A stretch of DNA of 64,000 bases from Candidatus Accumulibacter aalborgensis (GTDB taxonomy: Bacteria > Pseudomonadota > Gammaproteobacteria > Burkholderiales > Rhodocyclaceae), in contig NZ_FLQX01000035.1 in NCBI RefSeq assembly GCF_900089955.1, positions 124,001 through 188,000 of the forward strand, read 5' to 3'. The translations under genes were made by a program, and so were the position numbers. Of the stretch, positions 1 through 9,200 are shown one piece after another. The stretch's first letter is position 1. Every line of letters starts with the position of its first letter. Below the pieces are notes generated by a model. The model was given only the letters and a program-made list of their open reading frames with translations. It had not been told where the DNA came from and did not search any database.

Positions 1-302
1 GCGCGGCGATCGCCAGCGACTTCACCGGCGTCGCCAACCTCGTCTCCGCCTATGGCAGCGCCTTCAAGGCCGCCGCCGACGGACTGGTCGCTGCCGGCGG
101 CCTGATTGCCGCCCGTAGCGATGGGCTGAGTGCGTCGATCGTGAGCCTCGGCAAGCAATCCGACGTGATAACGCAACGACTGACAGAGATCGAAAAGCGC
201 TATCGCAGTCAGTTCACGGCCCTCGACGTGCTGCTCACCGGGATGAGCAAGACCAGCGATTACCTCACGCAGCAGCTCGCCAACCTGCCCAAGATCAGCT
301 AG
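1..302 (+). CDS. fliD: Flagellar hook-associated protein 2 (filament cap) FliD, C-terminal end
   Basis: This is the 3' end of a gene that enters from the left edge; the reading frame begins at position 3 and stops with TAG at 300-302, leaving about 99 residues. The segment ends with RYRSQFTALDVLLTGMSKT and then SDYLTQQL, which is the typical C-terminal signature of FliD, the cap that helps flagellin subunits fold at the growing filament tip. The stop lies nine bases before fliS, with AGGAG between them, so the two are almost certainly co-transcribed. The rest of the protein is outside the window. Confidence 0.9.
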   Translation, partial: AAIASDFTGVANLVSAYGSAFKAAADGLVAAGGLIAARSDGLSASIVSLGKQSDVITQRLTEIEKRYRSQFTALDVLLTGMSKTSDYLTQQLANLPKIS

Positions 303-311
303 GAGTGTTCA

Positions 312-725
312 ATGTTCGGAAATGCACGTAACGCGATTTCAGCGTATCAGAAGGTCGAGGTTGACCTGGCCATCGAAGTCGCCGACCCGCACCGACTGGT
401 CCTGTTGCTCTTCGCCGGCGCGCAGGCGGCGATCGGCAAGGCGCGCGCCGCCATGGAGCAGCAACAGATTGCCGCCAAAGGGGAAGCCGTTTCCAAAGCC
501 ATCGATATCATCGCCAACGGCCTCAGGGTGAGCCTGGACCTGGAAAAAGGTGGCGAGATCGCCGAGCGGCTCGATGCGCTCTATGAGTACCTGGTGCTGC
601 GCCTACTGCGCGCCAACCTGAACAACGACCTGCGCGCGCTGGAAGAAGTTTCGGGTTTGCTCGAAGAGATTCATGGCGCCTGGCGAGCGATTGCACCCGG
701 CGCGCGGCAACAGGCCAGCGGATGA
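312..725 (+). CDS. fliS: Flagellin export chaperone FliS
   Basis: The 137-residue product has the FliS length and opening (MFGNARNAISAYQKVEVD), followed by the helical core with ADPHRLVLLLFAGA and the conserved stretch LRVSLDLEKGGEIAERLDAL. FliS binds the C-terminus of unfolded flagellin in the cytoplasm and stops premature polymerisation before export. A clean AGGAG ribosome site lies just upstream of the ATG. The stop overlaps the start of the next gene as ATGA, indicating translational coupling within a fliD-fliS-fliT-fliK unit. Confidence 0.95.
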   Translation: MFGNARNAISAYQKVEVDLAIEVADPHRLVLLLFAGAQAAIGKARAAMEQQQIAAKGEAVSKAIDIIANGLRVSLDLEKGGEIAERLDALYEYLVLRLLRANLNNDLRALEEVSGLLEEIHGAWRAIAPGARQQASG

Positions 726-1024
726 GCGAGTCTCTGGTCGCGCTCGAGGAACTGTTGGCGCTGTCAGAAGCGATGGTCAGCGCGGCAGCGGCCGAAGACT
801 GGGAGAATCTGGCCAGCCGCGAAGCGGAACGTCGCGCCCTGGCAGACCGTCTACCGGCCGATCTGACGGCCAGCCTCGCGGCAACCGCGCAGCCGCGCGC
901 GCGCCTCCTGATCGCCGCTTGCCAGCGCTGTGAGGCAAGCATTCGCCCGTTGGTCGAGGCTCGCCTGGACGATCTGCGCGTCGTTCTGCGCGCCGTGCGC
1001 GGCCCAGCGCTGCCGCTGCAATGA
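722..1024 (+). CDS. fliT: FliT-like flagellar chaperone
   Basis: This small, alanine- and leucine-rich, almost wholly helical protein (100 residues) has the size and position of FliT. FliT is the export chaperone for the cap protein FliD and in enterobacteria also restrains FlhDC. Sequence conservation in this family is low, so the call rests on helical character, length and location directly after fliS. It overlaps fliS by four bases (ATGA) and overlaps the next gene in the same way. Confidence 0.75.
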   Translation: MSESLVALEELLALSEAMVSAAAAEDWENLASREAERRALADRLPADLTASLAATAQPRARLLIAACQRCEASIRPLVEARLDDLRVVLRAVRGPALPLQ

Positions 1025-2316
1025 TCAGCGTCGACCTCGCCAACCGCCTGCAACCGGGCGCCGACCCGGCTTTGCGGCCGGCTTTGCCGGCCCAGGAGAT
1101 CACCGACAAACTGTCCGGGCTGGTTGCCGGGCAGAGGCTGCTGGCACAAATCGAGTCGCTGATGCCCAATGGCAGCTACCGCGCACTGATCAACCAGCGT
1201 AGCGTCACCCTCGCCCTGCCTTTTGCCGCCAAGACGGGCGACTCGATCGAACTCGAGGTCACCGAGAGCGACGGCAAGCTGACCCTGGCCGTCGTGGCAC
1301 GCGAGGCAGCAGGGGCCGGGAAGGCGGGCAACGAATCGGCCACCACCAGCTTGAGCCGCACCGGACAACTGATCAGCAATCTGCTCGTGGGTAATCGCGA
1401 CGCCAAAGGTGGACCTGCAGCATTGCCGCTGAACGGTAACCAGCCGATTGCGGCCGCGCCACCGACCAGCGCACAGGCCCTGCAACCGCTGCTGGAACAG
1501 GCGATCACGCAGAGCGGCATGTTTTACGAAGCGCATCAGGCGGAATGGGTCGAGGGCCGTTACAGCAAGGAACAGTTGCTGCAGGAACCGCAAGGCAGGC
1601 TGGCCCCGCAGGTACCGACCCAGGAACTCCCGGCCCCGCCGGGATCCCCGGCGGCTGGCGCAGCGCGCAGCATGGCCAGTGCAGTCCTTGACGGAGCACC
1701 GATGCCGATGAAGTTCGCCGAGGAGAATACCGCGCCGATGCCGATCAAGTTCGCCGACGCGAATGCCGCCACGATCCAGCCTGGCCAGGTCGACCAACCC
1801 GTCGCCCCGCAGGCACAGGCACTCGTCCGGCCAGGTGCGATCCCCGACAACGCGCCGGTGCCGATCAAGTCCACCGAGGCGAATACCGGTACCATCCAGC
1901 GTGGCCAGGTGGTCGATCAACCCGTCGCCCCGCAGGCACAGGCGATCGTTCAGCAGCAACTCGAAGCTTTCGCGACGCAGAGTTTTTCCTGGCAAGGACA
2001 GGTCTGGCCCGGTCAGCAAATGGAGTGGCAGATCGACGAACCGAACGGGCACCGCGAAAATGGCGCTGGCGAGAGCAGCGAGAACAGCGAAAGGTGGCAG
2101 ACGCGACTACGTCTGACGCTGCCGACGCTTGGCGAGGTCGATGCGCGACTGCATATCCAGGGCAAGCAGATCACGCTGGCCGTAATGGCCACCGACGCCG
2201 ACACGCGTGCGCTGTTGCGTAGCGACTCCGCCAGCCTGCGCAGTCAGCTCGAACAGGCCGGACTGGACCTCTCGTCACTCGGCGTCACTGCGCCACAGGA
2301 GAGCCAGCCTTCGTAG
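1021..2316 (+). CDS. fliK: FliK-like flagellar hook-length control protein
   Basis: The 431-residue product has a variable, proline- and glutamine-rich N-terminal part and a compact C-terminal domain from about residue 350. That domain contains WQTRLRLTLPTLGEVDARL and HIQGKQITLAVMATDADTR, typical of the FliK C-terminal domain (Flg_hook) that contacts FlhB to switch export from hook to filament substrates. The middle carries imperfect tandem units built around APMPIK..NA.TIQ.GQV.QPVAPQAQA (about residues 225-310), as expected for a molecular ruler whose length can evolve by repeat gain. The start overlaps fliT as ATGA. Confidence 0.85.
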   Translation: MISVDLANRLQPGADPALRPALPAQEITDKLSGLVAGQRLLAQIESLMPNGSYRALINQRSVTLALPFAAKTGDSIELEVTESDGKLTLAVVAREAAGAGKAGNESATTSLSRTGQLISNLLVGNRDAKGGPAALPLNGNQPIAAAPPTSAQALQPLLEQAITQSGMFYEAHQAEWVEGRYSKEQLLQEPQGRLAPQVPTQELPAPPGSPAAGAARSMASAVLDGAPMPMKFAEENTAPMPIKFADANAATIQPGQVDQPVAPQAQALVRPGAIPDNAPVPIKSTEANTGTIQRGQVVDQPVAPQAQAIVQQQLEAFATQSFSWQGQVWPGQQMEWQIDEPNGHRENGAGESSENSERWQTRLRLTLPTLGEVDARLHIQGKQITLAVMATDADTRALLRSDSASLRSQLEQAGLDLSSLGVTAPQESQPS

Positions 2317-2410
2317 GTTGGGTTGGGTTGGGTTAAACCGGCCTTCGACAAGCTCAGGCCTTAACCCAACTTCTTGCGGCGAAAACACCGGGTTATGCTG
2401 GGCTAACCCG
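2316..2410. repeat. Nested palindromic intergenic repeat (REP-like)
   Basis: Immediately after the fliK stop there are three GTTGGG units. The arm GTTGGGTTAA (2327-2336) is matched perfectly by TTAACCCAAC (2361-2370), with an inner GGCCT/AGGCC pair (2340-2344 and 2356-2360) around CTTCGACAAGCTCA. A second hairpin follows: CGGGTTA (2389-2395) and TAACCCG (2404-2410). Such GTTGGGTT...AACCCAAC blocks look like dispersed intergenic REP-type repeats. It may also end transcription of the flagellar operon, but there is no T tract. Confidence 0.65.
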
Positions 2411-2454
2411 ACCTAGGGAACTTAAGCTTCGCGGGATGAAACGATGAAACTGGA

Positions 2455-2739
2455 TCAGTGCGGCAGGCGCAGGACGGCAATGAGGATGCCGACGGCCAGA
2501 GTGAAGAATGCACCGAGTCTGATGGTGAGCCGCAGTTCCATCGCCTGCATATCCTTGCCCATGCCGTCAATTCGGTTCTCCAGCCGAACCATGTCGGCCT
2601 TGGTCGCCAAGGTGGAATCCAGCGCCTCGGACAGAGAGTCCTTTTGTGCTTCAGCGATGGCGGCCGCCTGTTCGCGGGAGAGTCCGGCTTTTTCCAGCCG
2701 CTCCACGAACTTGAAGGTATCAAAGGTGGTTGTGCTCAT
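2455..2739 (-). CDS. DUF1640-like coiled-coil protein with C-terminal membrane helix
   Basis: The 94-residue product has a predicted coiled coil (KFVERLEKAGLSREQAAAI, then EAQKDSLSEALDSTLATKAD and ENRIDGMGKDM) and one hydrophobic segment at the C-terminus (GAFFTLAVGILIAVL). This is the architecture of the DUF1640/CCDC90 family of small bacterial coiled-coil membrane proteins, whose molecular role is not established. In bacteria such genes are often found near toxin-antitoxin or mobile-element scars, and a truncated nuclease gene lies next door here. It is encoded opposite to its neighbours and appears to be a single-gene unit. Confidence 0.7.
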   Translation of the reverse strand: MSTTTFDTFKFVERLEKAGLSREQAAAIAEAQKDSLSEALDSTLATKADMVRLENRIDGMGKDMQAMELRLTIRLGAFFTLAVGILIAVLRLPH

Positions 2740-2792
2740 GGGTTACAGCATACGCCACTTGACGGCCCACCCGCAACCGGCAGCAATTCTCA

Positions 2793-3221
2793 TTGCGACC
2801 CATTGCAGGTGATAACCCTGAACAGCGCTATGCGGCAAAATGGCGGTTGGCCAGGCCGCTCTACGAACGTCACTGGGATAAACAGCGCATCATCGACAGG
2901 TTCAGCGTCATCGACTGGCTGATGCGGCTGCCGACCGAGCTGGAGCAACGCCTGTTGCAGGAAGTCTGCACCCTGGAAAGGAACCTCAGTATGCCCTACG
3001 TCACATCTGCCGAACGCTTCGGAATTGAAAGGGGCCTGCAACAAGGTGGCCAGAAGCAAGGCGAAGCCGCGCTCCTCCAGCGCCAACTCGCCCGTCGATT
3101 CGGCCCACTGTCAGATGCAGGCGCTGCCCGATTGGCGAGTGCCAGTATCGACCAACTGGCAACCTGGGCGAGAAAGGTGCTCGATGCCGAATCGTTGGAC
3201 AACGTCCTTGATCCACAGTAA
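2793..3221 (+). pseudogene. Truncated Rpn-family (DUF4351) nuclease/transposase-like gene, 3' part only
   Basis: The frame encodes 142 residues that resemble only the C-terminal half of Rpn/YhgA-like proteins: KWRLARPLYERHWDKQRIID, then FSVIDWLMRLPTELEQRL, MPYVTSAERFGIERGLQQG and a final DUF4351-type helical region ending SLDNVLDPQ. The N-terminal PD-(D/E)XK nuclease domain is missing. The only in-frame start is a TTG at 2793 with a TGA upstream at 2760-2762, so I regard this as a deleted remnant rather than a short gene. It sits between the flagellar genes and the giant glycosyltransferase and may mark an insertion or deletion boundary. Confidence 0.7.
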
Positions 3222-3234
3222 GTCCACGCAAGGG

Positions 3235-6200
3235 ATGGCTCCCTCAGTCACGCTCGACGAGGCCCTTGCCCAGGCGCTGGCGACAGCGCTCGCCTGCCAA
3301 GCTGCCGGCTGCTTGTGCGAAGCCGAGCAACTCTATCGAGCCATCGTCCAGGCGCGGCCCGATCACCCGCAAGCGAACCACCAACTCGGCCTGCTCGAAG
3401 TCCAGCGGCAGCAGCCTGCTGCTGGTCTGGCGCACTTCCTCGCGGCAGTGGAAGGGAGCCCGGAATCAAGTCAATACTGGCTGAGCTACATCGATGCCCT
3501 GCTTCTCGCGGGCCAGACGGACACGGCACAACAGGTCCTCGCGCTCGGCCGGCAGCATGGTCTGGCCGGGGAGGCCCTGGACTCATTGGTAAAACGTTTG
3601 ACCGATAGTAAGGCAGAGAGACCTTCCGGCAAGACCGCAGAGTCTAGGCCAGCCAAGGCGAGCAAAAAAGCATTTAGGAAAATGACTGTCGGCCGCAACG
3701 CGAAGCCAAGCACTCAGGAAGAGAGTGCGCTCGTCGGACTGTTCAACATCGGCAGATACAGCGAGGGAGAGTCCCTCGCTCGTGCACTGACCGAGCGCTA
3801 CCCTGATCATGGTTTTGGCTGGAAAGTGCTCGGCGCGATGCTCACGTTGCAGGGGCGCGATACGGAAGCGCTGCCAGCCATGCGGCACGCGGCACGACTG
3901 CTGCCACGCGATGAGCAAGTCCAGAGCAATCTGGGCCTGGTGTTGGCCGAAATGGGGCAACTGTCCGACGCCGAAGCCTGCCATCGGCGAGCACTGAAAA
4001 TCAGGCGGGACTTCCCCGAAGCGCATTACAACTTGGGCAACGTCCTCAGCTTGCGGGGACTGCACAGGGAAGCGGAAACCAGTTATCGAAGCGCAGTGGC
4101 TCTAAAGCCTGACTTTTCCCTCGCACACTGCCAACTCGGCAACGTTCTCAGGGACGAGGGCCGTCTTGCAGAAGCGGAAGCCGCTTGCCGAAGGGCGCTG
4201 ACGCTTCAGCCGGAACTGTCCGAAGCACACAATAACCTGGGAACAATCCTCAAGGCGCAAGGCCGTCTCGACGAAGCCGAAAGCAGTTACCGACGAGCGC
4301 TGGCCATCAAGCCGGATCAAGCCGAGATCCACAACAACCTCGGGGAGATGTTGAGAGAACTGGGCCGGCTGACCGAAGCGGAGAACGCATTGCGCCGTGC
4401 CCTGGAATGTAAGCCGGATCTTGCCGTGGCGTACTCCAACCTCGGCAACACTCTTGCGACCCAAGGCCGTTTCGCCGAGGCGGAAGCCGCTTGTCGCCAG
4501 GCGCTGAGCTACAAACCGGATCTTCCCGAGGCACTCGCCATCCTGGGCTTGGCGCTTGGTGGCCAAGAACGACTCAGCGAAGCTGAAGCCAGCTTCCGCC
4601 GCGTGCTGAAATACCAACCGGATTTTGCTGAAGCTCATCATAACCTTGGCCACATCCTCCGGGCTCAGGGACGATTGAGCGAAGCTGAAGCCAGTTTTCG
4701 CCGTACTCTGGAACTTCAGCCCAACCTCGCTGCTGCGTTTCACAATCTTGGCGTGACCCTGACTGAACAGGGCCGATACGCCGAAGCCGAGACAGCCTGT
4801 CGGCAATCACTGACGATCGCAGACGACCCTGTAGTGCTTAGCGCCTTGCTTTTCTGCCTGAGTCACAACGAAGCCATCGATGCGGAGGCGCTGTTTGCCG
4901 AGCACTGTCGGTTTGGCGAGCAGTTTGAAGCCCCCCTGCGCGCTGACTGGCCGCGGCACCCGAACCGCAAAGACCCGGATCGTTGTCTGCAGATCGGTTT
5001 TGTTTCCGCTGATTTGCGCAGCCACGCGGTTGCCAACTTCATCGAGCCGGTCCTGGCAGAACTGGCGAAATACCGGCAATTATCGCTGCACGCCTACGCC
5101 AACCACGCCGTCGAAGATCACGTCACGCAGCGTTTGCGCGAGCACGTCGCTCACTGGCATCCGGTGGCCGGGATGTCGGAATCGGCGCTCGCCGAGGCCA
5201 TCCGCGATGACGCCATTGACATCCTGATCGACCTGAGCGGCCATACCGCCCACCATCGGCTGCTGACCTTTGCTCGCAAACCGGCACCGATCCAGGCAAG
5301 CTGGATCGGCTACCCCGGCACCACCGGCCTGCCGGCCATGGACTACTATCTGGCCGATCGCTTCCTGCTGCCCGCCGGCGAATTCGACAGCCAGTTCACC
5401 GAGAAAATCGTCCGCCTGCCGGCCGGCGCGCCCTTCCTGCCGTTCGCCGGCGCACCGCCAGTGGGTCCGCTACCCGCTCTGAGCCAGGGGCATATCACCT
5501 TTGGCAGCTTCAACCGACCGACCAAGATCAGCCCCGCGATGGTCGCTCTCTGGTCACAGTTGCTGACCGCCCTGCCCAATTCCCGGATGCTGCTCGGCGC
5601 GATGCCGCAGGAAGGGCAAGCCGACCACCTGATCGACGACTTCGCGCGCCACGGCATCAGTCGGGAACGATTGAGCTTCCATCCGCGTTGCGACATGCAA
5701 GGCTATCTCGAATTGCATCAACAGGTGGACATCTGTCTCGATACCTTTCCCTACGCCGGCGGAACGACGACTTTTCACGCCTTGTGGATGGGGGTACCGA
5801 CGCTGACGCTGGCCGGCCGTACCATGCCCGGCCGAACAGGTGCGGCGATCCTGGGTCAACTCGGACTGGGAGCCTTCATCAGCCACAATGCCAATGAATT
5901 CGTCGCTCAAGGCATCGCCTGTACCGCGGACCTCGCGGCTCTAGCCAGGCTACGGGCCGAACTGCGCGAGCGTCTGGGTCAATCGGCGATGGGTCAGCCC
6001 AACCTCATCGCCGCCGGCCTCGAACGAGCTCTGCGCATCATGTGGCAACGCTGGTGCGACGAGCTGCCAGCAGAAACATTCGAGGTGCGCGCGCAGGAAG
6101 CGCGACACGGGTTCAATGGTGAGCAGAATATGCCCCCCGCCGTGACACTCGACGAGGCACTTACCCAGGCGTTCGAGAAGGCCGTCGCGTACCAAAATTC

Positions 6201-9200
6201 GGGCCAATTGAGCGAAGCCGAGCAGCTTTATCAGGCGATCCTGAAGACGCAACCGAATCACCCGCGGGCGAATCACCAACTCGGTCTGCTGGAGTTACAG
6301 CGGCAGCAGCCGGCCACTGGCCTGCCACACTTGATGGCGGCACTTGAAGCGTGTCCGGAATTCAGCCAATACTGGCTGAGCGCACTTGATGCTCTCCTTC
6401 TGCTGGGCCAGGTGGACACTGCCCGGCAGATGCTCGTGCTTGGCCAGCAGCATGGCCTGACAGGGGATGCTGTCGATTCCCTGGTACTGCGCCTGGTCGA
6501 GAATGGGCCAGAGCGAGAGCCACCTATCGCAAAAACCGCAATGCCCTTGCCAGGCAAGCCGGGCAACAAGCCCTCCACCAAGCGGACTGCCGCCGGTCGC
6601 AGCCAGGAATCCAGCGCTGACGAAATGAAGACCCTTCTGGCATTATTCCACGCCGGTCACTACAGCGAGGGAGAAGCCCTCGCCCGCGCACAAACCGAGC
6701 GCTACCCGCGGCAGGGTTTCGGCTGGAAAGTGCTCGGCGCGATGCTCAAATCGCAAGGGCGCGATATGGAAGCGCTGGAAGCCATGCTGCAAGCAGCAAG
6801 ACTGCTGCCTCGCGATGAGCAAGTCCAGGACAATCTGGGCCAGGTACTGGCCGATATGGGACAACTGTCGGAGGCCGAAACTTGTCATCGGCGGGCGTTA
6901 AAAATCAGGCGTGACTTCCCCGAAGCACATTACAACTTGGGCAACGTCCTCAACGCACAGGGACACCTCCAGGAAGCCGTAGCCAGTTATCGACGGGCAG
7001 TAGTTCTGAAGCCGGGGTTTCCCCTCGCACACTACAATCTCGGCAACGCCCTCATGAACCAGAACCGCCTTTCCGAAGCGGAAACCGCTTACCGGAGGAC
7101 GCTGGCACTCCAGCCGGACCTAGTCGAAGCGCACAACAATCTGGGTACAATCCTCAAGGTGAAAGGCCGTCTCGACGAAGCCGAAACAAGTTACCGACGA
7201 GCACTGACCCTCAAGCCATATCAGGCCGTGACCCATTACAACCTCGGCAACATACTCAGCAGCCAAAACCGTCTCGCAGAAGCCGAAGCTGCGTGGCGCA
7301 CTGCTCTCGACTGCAAACCCGACTTTCCCGAGGTCCTTGTCGTCCTGGGTTCAGCCCTCAACGAACAGGAACGACTCTGTGAAGCAGAAGCCTGCTTCCG
7401 CCGCTCGCTGGAACTTCAGCCCGACCAGGCTGACGCGCTTCTCAGTCTCGGCGTTGCCCTTAATAAACTTGGCCGATACTCTGAAGCCGAGGCAGCCTGC
7501 CGGCAATCCATGGTGATCCAACCCGATTACGACCTGGCGCATAGCGCTTTACTTTTCTGCCTGAGTCATAACGAAGCCATCGATGCAGATGTACTGTTTG
7601 CCGAGCACTGTCGGTTTGGCGAGCAGTTTGAAGCCCCCCTGCGCGCTAACTGGCCGCTGCATCCCAACCGCAAAGACCCGGATCGTTGCCTGCAGATCGG
7701 TTTTGTTTCCGCCGATTTGCGCCACCATGCGGTCGCCAACTTCATCGAACCGGTCCTGGCAGAACTGGCGAAATACCGGCAATTATCGCTGCACGCCTAT
7801 GCCAACCACTCGCTCGAAGATCACGTCACGCAGCGCCTGCGCGAGCATGTTGCTCACTGGCATCCGGTGGCCGGGATGTCGGAATTGGCGCTCGCCGAGG
7901 CTATCAGCGATGACGCCATTGACATCCTGATCGACCTGAGCGGCCATACCGCCCACCATCGGCTGCTGACCTTTGCCCGCAAACCGGCACCGATCCAGGC
8001 GAGCTGGATCGGCTACCCCGGCACCACCGGCCTGCAGGCCATGGACTACTATCTGGCCGATCGCTTCCTGCTGCCCGTCGGCGAGTTCGACGGCCAGTTC
8101 ACCGAGAAAATCGTTCGCCTGCCGGCCGGCGCACCCTTCCTGCCATTCGCCGGCGCACCGCCGGTGGGCCCGCTACCCGCTCTGAGCCAGAGGCATATCA
8201 CCTTTGGCAGCTTCAACCGGATGACCAAGATCAGCCCCTCGGTGGTCGCTCTCTGGTCACAGTTGCTGACCGCCCTGCCCAATTCCCGAATATTGCTCGG
8301 CGCGATGCCGCCTGAAGGGCAGGTCGAGCACCTGATCGACGACTTCGCGCACCACGGCGTCACCCGGGAACGATTGAGCTTCCATCCGCGTTGCGACATG
8401 CAAGGCTATCTCGAATTGCATCAACAGGTGGACATCTGTCTCGATACCTTTCCCTACGCCGGCGGAACGACGACTTTTCACGCCTTGTGGATGGGGGTAC
8501 CGACGCTGACGCTGGCCGGCCGTACCATGCCCGGCCGAACAGGTGCGGCGATTCTCAGCCATGTCGGACTGACCGCCTTCATCGCCCGCAACGCCAGGGA
8601 ATTCGTCGCCCAGGGCATCGCCTGCAGCGCGGACCTCGCCACTCTGGCCAGGCTGCGGGCCGAACTGCGCGAGCGTCTGGGTCAATCGGCGATGGGCCAG
8701 CCCGACCTCATCGCCGCCGGCCTCGAACGCGCTCTGCGCCTCATGTGGCAACGCTGGTGCGACAAGCTCCCGGCAGAAACATTCGAGGTGCGCGCGCCGG
8801 AACTGCAACAAGGCCTCAGCGCCGCGCAGAACACGCCTGCCGTTGTGATGCGCGAAGAAGCCACTGCTCGATCGTTCGATAAAGTGCCGACCTGCAACCG
8901 TGTGGGGCCGGTGGATGCCTTTGCACCGCACCTGGCCGACAGCGTGCCGGATCAACCGGCTAGCGCCCTCTCTCCCCGGCCAGTCAGACCAGACAACAAG
9001 CTCGCCGGGAAAAGGGCTACCGGTCGAAGCAAGGAGCCTGCCGCTGAGGAAGTCAATACTCTCGTAACCCTGTTCCATGCCGGCCACTACCGGGAGGGAG
9101 AAGTCCTCGCCCGTGCACTGACCGAGCGTTTCCCTGAGCATGGTTTCGGCTGGAAAGTGCTCGGCGCGATGCTCAAGTCGCAGGGTCGCGATACGGAAGC

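Noticed and set aside
523-2052. 509-codon open frame on the reverse strand opposite fliK
   Set aside because: It is Arg-rich with no family motifs and lies wholly antisense to a recognised FliK-like gene; long antisense frames are expected in GC-rich DNA.
2316-2335. GTTGGG triplet run as telomere- or G-quadruplex-like DNA
   Set aside because: Only three units are present and they pair with the downstream AACCCAAC arm, so a palindromic intergenic repeat explains them better.
3025-3234. N-terminal extension of the giant transferase from TTG 3025
   Set aside because: The extension overlaps the DUF4351 remnant in another frame, lacks TPR features, and module 2 shows that the natural module start is the VTLDEAL segment at 3235.
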